A DNA stretch of 39,763 bases from Armatimonadota bacterium (GCA_020846535.1 JADLDR010000073.1:1-39763); one strand, 5' to 3'; numbered from the stretch's first letter, positions 31,651 through 39,667 are shown. Program-made: numbers and translations. The notes: a model not told the origin generated them from the letters alone.

Positions 31651-31889
31651 GGTCATATATGTCATATTGTCTTACGGCCTATAGCTCATGACACAATACC
31701 CCAGGAGCAGGCAGGCCAACGGCGTCCTTCCTGTTCTTTTGGATTTAATATAAATATATTTATATAAAAATTATATTTATATTAAATACTTGTTGAAGGG
31801 AAAGAGCCATGCGGCCCGGCGGCCAGGGGTTGGCCCCTAATGGGCTGATTATGTCATACCCTCTATGACAGATGACATAATGACACAAT
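31651..31889. other. Iteron-like region with AT-only inverted repeat (origin-like)
   Basis: Non-coding DNA after the DUF3987-like gene. The pentamer GTCAT or its complement ATGAC occurs at 31652, 31661, 31688, 31853, 31865, 31872 and 31880. TATGTCATA occurs at 31658-31666 and 31850-31858; ATGACACAAT occurs at 31688-31697 and 31880-31889. Between the two clusters lies an AT-only segment with a perfect 16-base inverted repeat (31743-31758 against 31772-31787) and a 13-base loop. Such a layout (initiator sites flanking AT-rich DNA beside a replication-type gene) resembles plasmid or phage origins. Function is inferred. Confidence 0.5.
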
Positions 31890-31944
31890 TCGGGCAGGCC
31901 CTCTGGCGTATCGCCTGCCGAGGTCTATTTACCCTTCAAACGCC

Positions 31945-32289
31945 CTAACCCCCCGGGTGCAGATCCCACAGGAATTCCGCTTGCGTTCCCTCGCAGACGG
32001 CTTCGGCGAGGAATTCGTTGCCCCGCTGGTTGCCCCAGGAGCAGGTGATGTGGAGCTTTCCCTGCCGCTCGCAGAAATCGTTGTCGGACAGGGGGTTCGG
32101 CTCCCAGCGGATCAGGTCCCGGGAGCGCACGACGCGCTGCTCCCGGCCTTCATGGGATTCCAGGTCGCTGTCCGGGAGGCGCTTGCGGTAGTTCTCGCGC
32201 ACCGAATCGAAGCGGTAGAGCCTGCCCCGGAAGGCCACCGGGACGCTTTCCACCATATCGCAGCCTACAGCGCCCAGTTTTTCGATCAT
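31945..32289 (-). CDS. Short beta-propeller-like protein, probably internally deleted
   Basis: The 114-residue product begins MIEKLGAVGCDMVESVPVAFRGRLYRFDSVR and contains RVVRSRDLIRWEPNPL, a blade motif of five-bladed beta-propeller (GH43/GH32-like) proteins. It ends NDFCERQGKLHITCSWGNQRGNEFLAEAVCEGTQAEFL, which resembles the C-terminal end of such proteins. Usual homologues have several more blades between these parts, so an in-frame internal deletion of the middle is suspected. The ATG lies one base after the stop of the upstream isomerase gene, so it is co-transcribed. Confidence 0.5.
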   Translation of the reverse strand: MIEKLGAVGCDMVESVPVAFRGRLYRFDSVRENYRKRLPDSDLESHEGREQRVVRSRDLIRWEPNPLSDNDFCERQGKLHITCSWGNQRGNEFLAEAVCEGTQAEFLWDLHPGG

Positions 32290-32290
32290 C

Positions 32291-33112
32291 TTATCTCTTC
32301 AGGATCGGGAGCGGCCTCTCCCGGACGTACCGCCCGTTGTCCAGGGTGACCGCATCGGGGTCGGATTCGGCGCGGGGGGACTCGTCCTCCACCATGATCC
32401 AGCCGGTGTAGCCGGTTTCGTGCAGGGAAGCGACGATGGCCGGGAAGTCGATCATCCCCTGCCCCATCTCCGCCCACCCGCCCGAAGAGTCCATATCCTT
32501 GAAATGGACGTGCCGGATCAGGGGGCGGTATTCCCCGAAAATCTTCACCGGATCCATGCCTCCCCGGGCGATGTGGCCCGCGTCCGGGGCGAAGCCGACC
32601 GCCACCGCGTCCAGGCCGTCCAGGAGAACGCGGTAATCCTCCTCCGTCCTGAAAAGCGACCCGGCGGGGGAGTTGGGGTGATAGGCGCAGGCCAGCCCTC
32701 TGTCCGCCGCCCGCTTGCCTGCGGCGTTGAGGCAGGCGAGGGTATTTTGCTGGCGCTCGCGCAGGGCGGAGCGGTCTCTGCCGGGCATCTGCCCCAGGGC
32801 CAGCAGGCATCCCGGGAAGCGATCCAGAAAGCGGAAGGCCGTTTCGGCGGCCTGCCTCTCCTCGTCAGTTTCCTGCGAGTGCTGCCAGTCCTGCACGAAA
32901 GCGATGGCGGCCAGGGACAGGCCCGAACGCTCCAGCGCCCCTGCCAGCCGACCGGCATCCGGGTAAAAGTCCCCCAGCATCACGATTTCCGGCTCCAATC
33001 CCCCGAAACCGGCGCGGGAGACGACGCTGGCGATATGCTTCACCCTTCCGCGGTATTTTTCGCCCGACATCTGCCAGGTGTACGTCTGGCAGCCGATCTG
33101 CATGCGGCTCAT
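32291..33112 (-). CDS. Sugar phosphate isomerase/epimerase-like TIM-barrel protein
   Basis: The 273-residue xylose-isomerase-like protein contains CQTYTWQMSG near the N terminus and GFAPDAGHIARGGMD, HVHFKDMDSSGGWAEMGQG, and WIMVEDESPRAESDP, giving the usual aspartate, histidine and glutamate metal ligands. Acidic and histidine residues around 176-208 and 251-255 form the metal site. The ordering resembles inosose dehydratase/IolE-type or hydroxypyruvate-isomerase-type enzymes, but the substrate cannot be fixed. It is 11 bases after the alpha/beta hydrolase gene on the same strand and one base before the propeller-like gene. Confidence 0.85.
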   Translation of the reverse strand: MSRMQIGCQTYTWQMSGEKYRGRVKHIASVVSRAGFGGLEPEIVMLGDFYPDAGRLAGALERSGLSLAAIAFVQDWQHSQETDEERQAAETAFRFLDRFPGCLLALGQMPGRDRSALRERQQNTLACLNAAGKRAADRGLACAYHPNSPAGSLFRTEEDYRVLLDGLDAVAVGFAPDAGHIARGGMDPVKIFGEYRPLIRHVHFKDMDSSGGWAEMGQGMIDFPAIVASLHETGYTGWIMVEDESPRAESDPDAVTLDNGRYVRERPLPILKR

Positions 33113-33123
33113 TTTTGGCCCCC

Positions 33124-33915
33124 TCAGTGGGATTTGAGGAACTCCAGGGTATCCTCATTGAACTTCTCGGACACCTCGAAGTGATGAACGTGGCCGCAGC
33201 CCTCATAGATCAGCATTTCGGAATCCGGGATGCGGTGGAGCATCTGTTCCGAGAAGCGAATCGGGGTAAAGATATCCATATCTCCGACCGTGATCAGGGT
33301 GGGGACCTCGATTTGCTCCAGCCGGTCGAGGGTGTCGTGGGTGATGCAGGCTTCGCATTGGGCGGCATAGGCGTGCTGGGGCATAAAATTGGCGGCAGAC
33401 TCCTGCTGGCCCTGGATGAGGTCATCCATATGGCTCTCGAAATAAGGAGGAGCAAAAATCCAGAGATGCACGACCTTGACGAAGGTCAGCGGGTCAATAT
33501 GCGCCCGGATATCGCGGAAATGCTCGAAAACGTTGACAGTGTAGGGGTCACACCGGGGCCAGGTGCAGATCAGGATCAGGCTCTTCACCTTCTGCGGGTA
33601 ACAGAGGGCCAACTCCTGGGCAATGGCCCCGCCCATCGAAATGCCCGCCACCCGCGCCTGCTCGATCCCCAGCGCGTCCATCAGGGCGGCGACATCGTCC
33701 GCCATCATGCGGGTGGTATAGGGTCCCTCCGGCTTGTCGGACCGGCCCGCGCCGCGGTTATCGATCAGGATGCAGCGAAAATGCTGCTCGTAGGCGGCCA
33801 CATGGGGATCCCACAGGGTATGGTCGGCCCCCAGGCCCATAATGAGGACCAGAGGATCGCCCTGGCCGCGTTCCTCATAATAAAGGTTGATGCCATCGAC
33901 CTCGACGTGCGGCAT
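33124..33915 (-). CDS. Alpha/beta hydrolase
   Basis: The 263-residue protein has the canonical fold and triad: GISMGGAIAQ with nucleophile S93, GDMDIFTP with D214, and GCGHVHHFE with H242. The oxyanion region VLIMGLGADHTLW and DNRGAGRSDKPEGPYTT are typical of 3-oxoadipate enol-lactonase-like hydrolases. A smaller cap region covers about 125-195. An AAAGGAG site precedes ATG 33915. Upstream lies the composite repeat 33944-34310, so this three-gene group may have its own promoter. The natural substrate is unknown. Confidence 0.9.
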   Translation of the reverse strand: MPHVEVDGINLYYEERGQGDPLVLIMGLGADHTLWDPHVAAYEQHFRCILIDNRGAGRSDKPEGPYTTRMMADDVAALMDALGIEQARVAGISMGGAIAQELALCYPQKVKSLILICTWPRCDPYTVNVFEHFRDIRAHIDPLTFVKVVHLWIFAPPYFESHMDDLIQGQQESAANFMPQHAYAAQCEACITHDTLDRLEQIEVPTLITVGDMDIFTPIRFSEQMLHRIPDSEMLIYEGCGHVHHFEVSEKFNEDTLEFLKSH

Positions 33916-33943
33916 AATACGGCTCCTTTCGGTAGGAGTTTGA

Positions 33944-34310
33944 TGTAGGGGCGCGATTGATCGCGCCCGCCATACACAGCAAATATGGGCGCGATTGTTC
34001 GCGCCCCATAGGTATCCCGATCAGGGTGACTGTCCCGCCGGGGCGAGGTACGGGCCTCTGATAGACCGTTCTCTAACCCCCCCGGCCCCCTTCCCGAAAC
34101 GGGCAGGGGGAGTGGATGAGGCCGTCAATGACCGCACCCTCTATCCCCCTCTCCCCGGAGGCGCTCCGGCGCATCCCTTCGGTTTCGGGGAGAGGGGTTA
34201 GGGGAGAGAGGTCACCCATCCCAGGGGAGAGCGGTCCCCCCTCCCCCAGGAGCGGAGGATGTTTCCCCTTATCTGGATAGCGATGGGGCGCGAAAAATCG
34301 CGCCCCTACA
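33944..34310. mobile_element. Composite repeat element, copy 1 (with long ~300-bp repeat)
   Basis: The stretch starts TGTAGGGGCGCGATT (33944) and ends AATCGCGCCCCTACA (34310), an inverted pair. Inside, 34005-34310 is nearly identical to 37315-37617. The long repeat has its own imperfect 21-base inverted ends (34005-34025 and 34267-34287) and internal GGGGAGAGGGG/CCCCTCTCCCC pairings. It has no transposase and no credible gene. The remaining 33916-33943 and 34311-34340 are ordinary flanks. Confidence 0.75.
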
Positions 34311-34340
34311 ATGCGGTGTCCCATATTGCGGCTGATCCGG

Positions 34341-35594
34341 CTATATTTCCTCTATTGTTTGCCGCGTCAGTTCCACCCAGCGGGCCATGCGCTCGGGGCG
34401 ACCGCAGAGGGTGTGGACATCTTTCATGATGATCTCCACATTGCAGCCTGCGGCGGCCCGGAGGGTTTTGCGGATGTCGCTCCGGATGGCCTCCTCATCG
34501 AATCGCTCGGTGGAGATGAGGGTGGGGTTGGGCTTCCGGGAGAAGACGTAATCCCGTCCCATCTCGCGGGCCATGAACTCCTCATCGCACCAGGGGGAGA
34601 TGGAGACCCGCTTCAGGTTCGGAATTTTTTTGAGGACATTCCAGCGAGTGTGGACCGGCTCGCAGCAGCCGTAGTAGCACCTGCCGAACCGCTCGATGAC
34701 CGGCAGTTGGTACTGGAATACGAACTCCTCGAACATCTGCGGGCTGACCGAAACCGTCTCCTGGGATTCGCTGAGAACCCACATGTCCCCGGGTTTGACG
34801 GAGCCGTTGTCGCCTTGCGGCAGGGCGCGGGAGTAGCCCATGCTGCCTGAGCCGATATAATCGTTTTCGTTGTTGAGGGAGAGGAGGTCTTCTTTTTCCA
34901 GCCAGTCGATATGGGCCAGGCAGTCGTCCCGCAGGAAGGCCATCAGGCGGTGCAGGCTCTCCGGCTCGGTATACATATAGCGCATCATATTTTCCAGGCC
35001 GATCAGCTCGATGGCGGGCCAGGTCATCCCCGCCGACCAGAAAAACCCGCCCCGGATGCGGACAGGCAGGAGGCCGGCGAAGGCCTCCTCCAGGTGCGCT
35101 TTCCAGGCCAGGGAAGCCTCCCGGTCCACCCGGAAGCCGCGCGGGCGCAGCCTGTCCAGGTCGCGCCGGATATCCTTGATGGGGTAGTCCCACTGGCGGC
35201 TGGAGATATTCCCGCTCACCCGCTCCGCCCACCGGGTTTTGACCTCGACGCCGCAATCGGTGCCGCTGACATGCCAGTTGCAGTTGATCCACGGCTCCAC
35301 CACATGGTCGTCCCCGATCTTCTCGAACTGGAATATCTCGTACCGGAATCCGGCCTCCAGCCCTCTGGCCCAGTCCTCCCGGCAGGACAGCTTCGAGTCC
35401 GGCAGGTCGTCATAGGCCACCCAGGACTCGGCCAGGACCATCGGCTTCTCGGCCCTGTCCTCGTCCAGGGCGTGCCAGAGGCGCTTGCGCTCCAGGTTCA
35501 CCGGATCGTGGGCGATCTCCAGCTTCCGCCGCGCAAGGCTGTGCAGGATGGCAAGGTCATCGGGGTTCATTTTCCATTGAGATATGTCGGGCAT
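34341..35594 (-). CDS. Uroporphyrinogen decarboxylase-like (URO-D fold) protein
   Basis: The 417-residue protein resembles the URO-D superfamily, which includes corrinoid-dependent methyltransferases. GGFFWSAGMTWPAIELIGLENMMRYMYTEP (around 185-214) is the family core, and the last third has PNLKRVSISPWCDEEFMA followed by EIIMKDVHTLCGRPERMARW. The full length is used; there are no signal or membrane segments. True haem-pathway activity is unlikely, because the gene lies among catabolic-type genes. It is on the same strand as the hydrolase/isomerase group but separated from it by the composite repeat, so co-transcription is doubtful. Confidence 0.72.
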   Translation of the reverse strand: MPDISQWKMNPDDLAILHSLARRKLEIAHDPVNLERKRLWHALDEDRAEKPMVLAESWVAYDDLPDSKLSCREDWARGLEAGFRYEIFQFEKIGDDHVVEPWINCNWHVSGTDCGVEVKTRWAERVSGNISSRQWDYPIKDIRRDLDRLRPRGFRVDREASLAWKAHLEEAFAGLLPVRIRGGFFWSAGMTWPAIELIGLENMMRYMYTEPESLHRLMAFLRDDCLAHIDWLEKEDLLSLNNENDYIGSGSMGYSRALPQGDNGSVKPGDMWVLSESQETVSVSPQMFEEFVFQYQLPVIERFGRCYYGCCEPVHTRWNVLKKIPNLKRVSISPWCDEEFMAREMGRDYVFSRKPNPTLISTERFDEEAIRSDIRKTLRAAAGCNVEIIMKDVHTLCGRPERMARWVELTRQTIEEI

Positions 35595-35660
35595 GCGCGG
35601 GCCTCCGTGAGATGTGTGCGGTTGGTATGAATCGCTTCGGGCGATCTATCGGGCTGAGCC

Positions 35661-35726
35661 GGGGCAGACCTGTGCGTCTGCCCTGGTGCATTCCCATACA
35701 GGGCGAACCTGTGTGCGCGCCCCTAC
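35661..35726. repeat. Degenerate palindromic repeat pair
   Basis: GGGGCAGAC (35661-35669) pairs with GTCTGCCC (35675-35682), and a second related unit ends in GCGCGCCCCTAC at 35726. It resembles the TGTAGGGGC repeat family. The rest of 35595-35921 contains no gene; a clear AAGGAG site precedes the gene at 35922. Confidence 0.55.
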
Positions 35727-35921
35727 GGTGTGGGACAGACTGCCTCGCCTGCGCTTCTTCGATACGATTTGCCACCCCTGTTCTTCGCCATCGCCCTCCG
35801 GATTCCTTGTCGGCGGCAGGACGGGGCTTTGGATGAAGGATTGAATCCGGTTCGCATAGAACCTAAACGCATCTATTGCCATTCACAATGCTTCCACTTT
35901 TGACGCGATAAGGAGTGCGAT

Positions 35922-37304
35922 ATGTCCGAGCAGGCAAGGCATGAGGCGATTGCTCCGGTGTCGAGGCCGGAGGAGAGGGAAGGGGCGGCAAGGCGGAGGG
36001 CGGAGTACCGATACCGCTTTCCCAGGGACGCCCGGAAGCTGGGCGGGAAGTTTTCGGTGGATGAAAACGCCCGCAGGCTGCTGCGATTCTTTTATCTGGA
36101 GCGGCGGCTTTCGCAGGGATTAGGATCCTGGACGCTAGCGATCCCGGAATTCGAGGTCAAGATTGAGACCGGGCGGCATATCTTCGGGCACATGGACGCG
36201 GCCCGGCGTTTCCGGGAGCGGCTTCACGAACAGGAAAAGCGCCTGGGCGAGATCGACGCCTTCCGGGACGAGGGGATCGATCTCTTCATTGAGGAGGCGC
36301 TCTCCGCCGCGGACGCTCCGGAACTGCTGGTCGGCATCCACCAGGTGGCCGGACGCGCCCTGGAAACGGCCTACCGCCACCATATCGATGACACCGACCC
36401 CATCACCGACGCCCCGACAATCCGGGCCATGAGGCAGATCCTTTTGGACTACGAGCCGATGCTCTCCTGGGCGGGGGCGGCGCTGGCGGCCTATATCGAG
36501 GGCGGGGTGGAGGAATCCCGCCTGGAGTCCTGGCGGTGGCACCTGGCGAAGCTCCTGGCGAGCATCGGCGGGGTGACGGGAGCCGATGCGCCCGGCCCGC
36601 GTCCCGCGCCCCTTCGCTCGGAGGCCCGGCCCTACCGGAGAGGCGAGGTTCCCGTGCGGGACTGCCGGTTCGCCACCTTCGCCAACACCGGGGACTACAA
36701 CGTGGCGGACGGCGAGCCGCGCTACCCGGTCGGCTCCTATGAGGACGAGCGGCTGCGCTTTGTCCGCACCCAGCGGGACGAGGTGGACGCCATCGAAGCC
36801 TTCGGAACGTTCCTCTGGGACATCCGCTTCAAGGATTTCCAGGCGGAATACGATCTGGCCCGGATCACCTGGGACGAGTGCCGCCACACGGAGATCGGGC
36901 ATCATTCGCTGACGACACTGGGGTACGATCCCTTCGAGCTTCCCAACCGCCTGACCGGAAGCACGTGCCGCGGCCCGATGGAACCGGCCTATGCGATGGT
37001 GGAGATCAACCTCTTCGGGGAGGTGGGGGTGATCAAAACCATCGGCGGCCTGATCGATGAGGCCCGGCGGCGGGAGGACACCCTCCTCGCCCATACCAGC
37101 GACTTCATCCGCTCCGACGAGCGCACCCATGTCCGCAAGGGACAGCACATCATCCGCATCATGTCCGACTTAGGGATTCAGGAACTGGAGGAGCGCACCC
37201 GCGAACTCTTCACCGAATGCCTGGTCAGCCTGGGGGCGATCACCCCGGATATGGATATCTTCAAACTGAGTAGGGAGGAATTGGAGAGGTTTGTGGGGGA
37301 GTAG
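35922..37304 (+). CDS. Ferritin-like diiron protein
   Basis: The 460-residue protein contains ferritin-like four-helix segments. The carboxylate/histidine motif EYDLARITWDECRHTEIGHH gives E319, H322, E324 and H327-H328; the second, FIRSDERTHVRKGQHII, gives E400 and H403, the paired ExxH arrangement of diiron sites. A helical N-terminal half (about 100-200) includes HQVAGRALETAYRHH, which may be a second, older bundle. Family members are poorly characterised; possible roles are oxidase or oxygen protection. The ATG is preceded by ATAAGGAGTG. A long repeat begins 10 bases after the stop. Confidence 0.72.
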   Translation: MSEQARHEAIAPVSRPEEREGAARRRAEYRYRFPRDARKLGGKFSVDENARRLLRFFYLERRLSQGLGSWTLAIPEFEVKIETGRHIFGHMDAARRFRERLHEQEKRLGEIDAFRDEGIDLFIEEALSAADAPELLVGIHQVAGRALETAYRHHIDDTDPITDAPTIRAMRQILLDYEPMLSWAGAALAAYIEGGVEESRLESWRWHLAKLLASIGGVTGADAPGPRPAPLRSEARPYRRGEVPVRDCRFATFANTGDYNVADGEPRYPVGSYEDERLRFVRTQRDEVDAIEAFGTFLWDIRFKDFQAEYDLARITWDECRHTEIGHHSLTTLGYDPFELPNRLTGSTCRGPMEPAYAMVEINLFGEVGVIKTIGGLIDEARRREDTLLAHTSDFIRSDERTHVRKGQHIIRIMSDLGIQELEERTRELFTECLVSLGAITPDMDIFKLSREELERFVGE

Positions 37305-37314
37305 AATAACTTAT

Positions 37315-37617
37315 CCCATCGCTATCCCGATCAGGGTGACTGTCCCGCCGGGGCGAGGTGCGGGCCTCTGATAGACCGTTACCTAACCCCCCGGCCCCCT
37401 TCCCGAAACGGGAAGGGGGAGTGGATGAGGCCGACAATGACCGCACCCTCTATCCCCCTCTCCCCGGAGGCGCTCCGGCGCATCCCTTCGGTTTCGGGGA
37501 GAGGGGTTAGGGGAGAGAGGTCACCCCTCCCAGGGGAGAGCGGTCCCCCCTCCCCCAGGAGCGGAGGATGTTTCCCCTGATCTGGATAGCGATGGGGCGC
37601 GATGCATCGCGCCCCTA
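37315..37617. mobile_element. Composite repeat element, copy 2
   Basis: It is a near-identical copy of 34005-34310. Inverted ends of 21 bases (37315-37335 and 37576-37596) match in 20 positions. The right side continues with GGGGCGCGATGCATCGCGCCCC at 37593-37614, then shares the CGGAAA...TTGGGTTAA flank with 5011-5052, extending to about 37664. Confidence 0.78.
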
Positions 37618-37684
37618 CCGCGGAAAACAGGACTGACCCCGGGTTAGATGGCAACTTGGGTTAACTTAGTATTTTGTATATTAA

Positions 37685-37915
37685 TTATATGCTATGTTTG
37701 GCAGAGTTAAGTCGCTCCGCTGTCTTGTAAGCGTTTACCATACCCCAGATCCAGAAGACTACGGCAGTAATATACCCAATAAGAATAAATGTTAACAGGA
37801 AGTTAATTCCTTGGATAAAGACAAACAGAATCCCTTTGCCAATCTGCCCATTGTAAATCTGTCCCAAGCCGCTGAAGAAAAAGCTCAATACGGCAGCCAA
37901 TCCTGGATTTTTCAT
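37685..37915 (-). CDS. TM2-domain membrane protein
   Basis: The 76-residue protein begins MKNPGLAAVLSFFFSGLGQIYNGQIGKG, the TM2 domain opening, with two hydrophobic segments (LAAVLSFFFSGLGQIY and ILFVFIQGINFLLTFILIGYITAVVFWIW) and the terminal NAYKTAERLN. TM2 proteins are small, poorly understood membrane proteins. ATG 37915 is chosen because a GGGGGA site lies a few bases upstream; the longer frame to 38053 encodes an unconserved segment. Upstream lie an extended -10 promoter at 38039-38044 and three direct repeats. Confidence 0.85.
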   Translation of the reverse strand: MKNPGLAAVLSFFFSGLGQIYNGQIGKGILFVFIQGINFLLTFILIGYITAVVFWIWGMVNAYKTAERLNSAKHSI

Positions 37916-38038
37916 TCTTCCCCCATCCTTTCTTTCATCCTCCTGGTGAACTGTTTCATAACTCGCTGGATCGCATGGCCTGCCGGGAAACAGCCACCGG
38001 GGGATATCGCGCAAGCCTTCCGGCAGATCAACGCCCCT

Positions 38039-38082
38039 ATTATACCAATCCACCCTGTCAAAACTCTGTCAGAAACCTGTCA
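38039..38082 (-). promoter_or_regulatory. Promoter with three Pho-box-like 11-bp repeats
   Basis: CTGTCA occurs at 38055-38060, 38066-38071 and 38077-38082, an exact 11-base period with A-rich spacers. This resembles Pho boxes and other OmpR-family operators. On the minus strand TATAAT at 38044-38039, preceded by TGG, forms an extended -10 toward the TM2 gene. No obvious -10 lies downstream on the plus strand. Confidence 0.6.
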
Positions 38083-38174
38083 AACGAGGAAGCGAAAAGA
38101 TTTTTTCGAGGCGAATAACGACATTTTATAGCCGTTGCTCTTGAAGGAGATAAGCTGATGCGGACGATAGGCAG

Positions 38175-38203
38175 TTGGCAGGGCGCTTCCCACATGATAT
38201 AAT
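38175..38203 (+). promoter_or_regulatory. Sigma-70 promoter of the antitoxin-like/PIN module
   Basis: TTGGCA (38175-38180) and TATAAT (38198-38203) are 17 bases apart. The ATG at 38265 follows about 55 bases downstream of the expected start site. Confidence 0.8.
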
Positions 38204-38264
38204 TCCAATCAAGGATAAGCTATCGTGTCTTTCATGGATCGAGTCTATTGATAGGGGGTTGTAT

Positions 38265-38513
38265 ATGGACAACAATTTATCCGTTGGGCAATTGAATGAT
38301 ACCGAAACGTCTCCGGCTTTCAATCCGCATGATTCTCTCGACTCTCTCTGGGCTGGCAAAGCGATGCTCAGGGAAAAAATCAAGGAACTCTTCGAGAAAC
38401 TATCCATCGAAGGGGCACCGATACCTGCGGAGCAGCTTCAGCGGATGATGGCAGACTCCGGCCTGGAGCAAAACGAACTGAGCCGGGGCATTATCGAGGC
38501 GAGAGAGGAATGA
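38265..38513 (+). CDS. Antitoxin-like small protein upstream of a PIN remnant
   Basis: The 82-residue protein is acidic and mostly helical (SLDSLWAGKAMLREKIKELFEKLSIEGAPIPAEQLQRMMADSGLEQNELSRGIIEAREE). A purine-rich AGGGGG site precedes the ATG. Its stop codon overlaps the start of the PIN-domain frame (ATGA), which is the usual arrangement of type II antitoxin-toxin pairs. I do not recognise its exact family; the second half may be a small DNA-binding or PIN-neutralising segment. Confidence 0.6.
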   Translation: MDNNLSVGQLNDTETSPAFNPHDSLDSLWAGKAMLREKIKELFEKLSIEGAPIPAEQLQRMMADSGLEQNELSRGIIEAREE

Positions 38514-39003
38514 GCAGTGTTCTGAATATATTATGATGACAGTGCGCTTGTCAAGAGGTATTCCCAGGAAGTAGGCTCTTCCACCATGAACGAGCTATTT
38601 CAGCGGTTTTCAATAAGTCGAATGACCTGCTCTACCATAACAATTCTGGAAATTATATCCATTATTGGTGCGGAAGAAAAATAATGGCCGCTTGAATACA
38701 GAGCGTTTCAAACAGGCAATGATAAACTTTCGTACTGAAGTGATTGATAATTATCGGTTTGCTGCTGAATCCATTCATGACGCGCTTGTATTTTCAGCTT
38801 TTAGCGGTGTCTTAACCCAAAACCTTAACGCCACGGATGCCATTATATTGAGTTCGGCACTGACTTTCAAAACGGCGCTGAACCGGATAGGCGACGATAT
38901 GATATTGTGCGCTTTGGATCTGCGATTGGCGCGTGCGGCACAAGCAGAGCAGATGATTGTTTTTAATCCTGAGACCGATAGTTTAGAACATTTATCTATC
39001 TAA
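38510..39003 (+). pseudogene. PIN-domain toxin, disrupted by two frameshifts
   Basis: The conserved PIN segments are all present but in three frames. The start at ATG 38510 (overlapping the antitoxin stop) reaches an immediate stop at 38534. YDDSALVKRYSQE, carrying the first aspartate, is in the next frame from 38532 until a stop at 38682, with TILEIISII carrying a candidate glutamate. The third frame, 38665-39003, has ATDAIILSSAL and LCALDLRLARAAQAEQMIVFNPE, the later acidic residues. Single-base changes near 38531 and in the A-run at 38674-38681 would restore a reading frame. Toxic RNase activity is presumably lost. Confidence 0.75.
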
Positions 39004-39129
39004 TAACCATCATTGAAAATATGTTTGATATAATCCGCTTCTTCTAATCCACACCAACCTGCCTCTTATCAATCCGAATTCTCATCGATCATATCAAGCA
39101 ATCGCTGCATCAGGCGTATTGCAGCCTCT

Positions 39130-39558
39130 TTATCTTCCAGAAGCTTGCCGGACCATCCGTGCGCTCAGGCGATTGTTTCCGATTCCTCCGGCCAGACTGT
39201 CAGGCCCCTCCCGCATCGCCTGCTCGATGGCGCGGGCCTGCCCCTCCAGGGCGGCGATGAGGCGGCGCGGGGCGGCGAAGTACATCGATTCGAGCCACTG
39301 GCGCTTCGGGACGCCGGGCGGCTCCAGGTGCTTTCTCAGGTCGCTCAGAGTCAGGCTGAGGCGGTAGCGCCCCGATTCCGGTCCGGCCTCCGGCCAGAGC
39401 AGGGCGATCAATTCCTCCCGCGTGTGGGCGCGGTCCCGGTAATAGGCGAGATAGGCCAGCAGCGAGGCGGACGCGCCCCTGTGAAACCGCGTGATCGTCC
39501 GCCCTCCCCCTTCCGCCTGAAAACACCCGAACAATCGAATTCGCCATAACGGGGGCAT
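39130..39558 (-). pseudogene. Truncated SARP/BTAD-type regulator N-terminal domain
   Basis: The 142-residue frame begins MPPLWRIRLFGCFQAEGGGRTITRF and has LLAYLAYYRDRAHTREELIALLWPEAGPESGRYRLSLTLSDLRKHL, the OmpR-type winged helix of the BTAD/SARP family. Family proteins continue with a bacterial transcriptional activation domain and often a large ATPase/TPR part, but here the protein runs into an unrelated tail and stops. AAGGAG precedes ATG 39558. It is probably a remnant; DNA binding could persist. Confidence 0.6.
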
Positions 39559-39667
39559 GGTTCATTCTCCTTCTGAGGAATTACAGCGAACTGAAATTTT
39601 GTTACGTGCCATTCGATTTCGGTAAAAAAACTCCTCCCGGCCTCATCCAAATATTTCGCCCCGGCTC

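Noticed and set aside
30205..31889. Complete phage or plasmid insertion
   Set aside because: No integrase, capsid, partition or attachment site is visible, so only a replication-type module is claimed.
34073..34324. Small frame inside the long repeat, with a homologous frame at 37379-37654
   Set aside because: It is a translation of palindromic non-coding repeat DNA with no ribosome site; its similarity to the other copy follows from the repeat itself.
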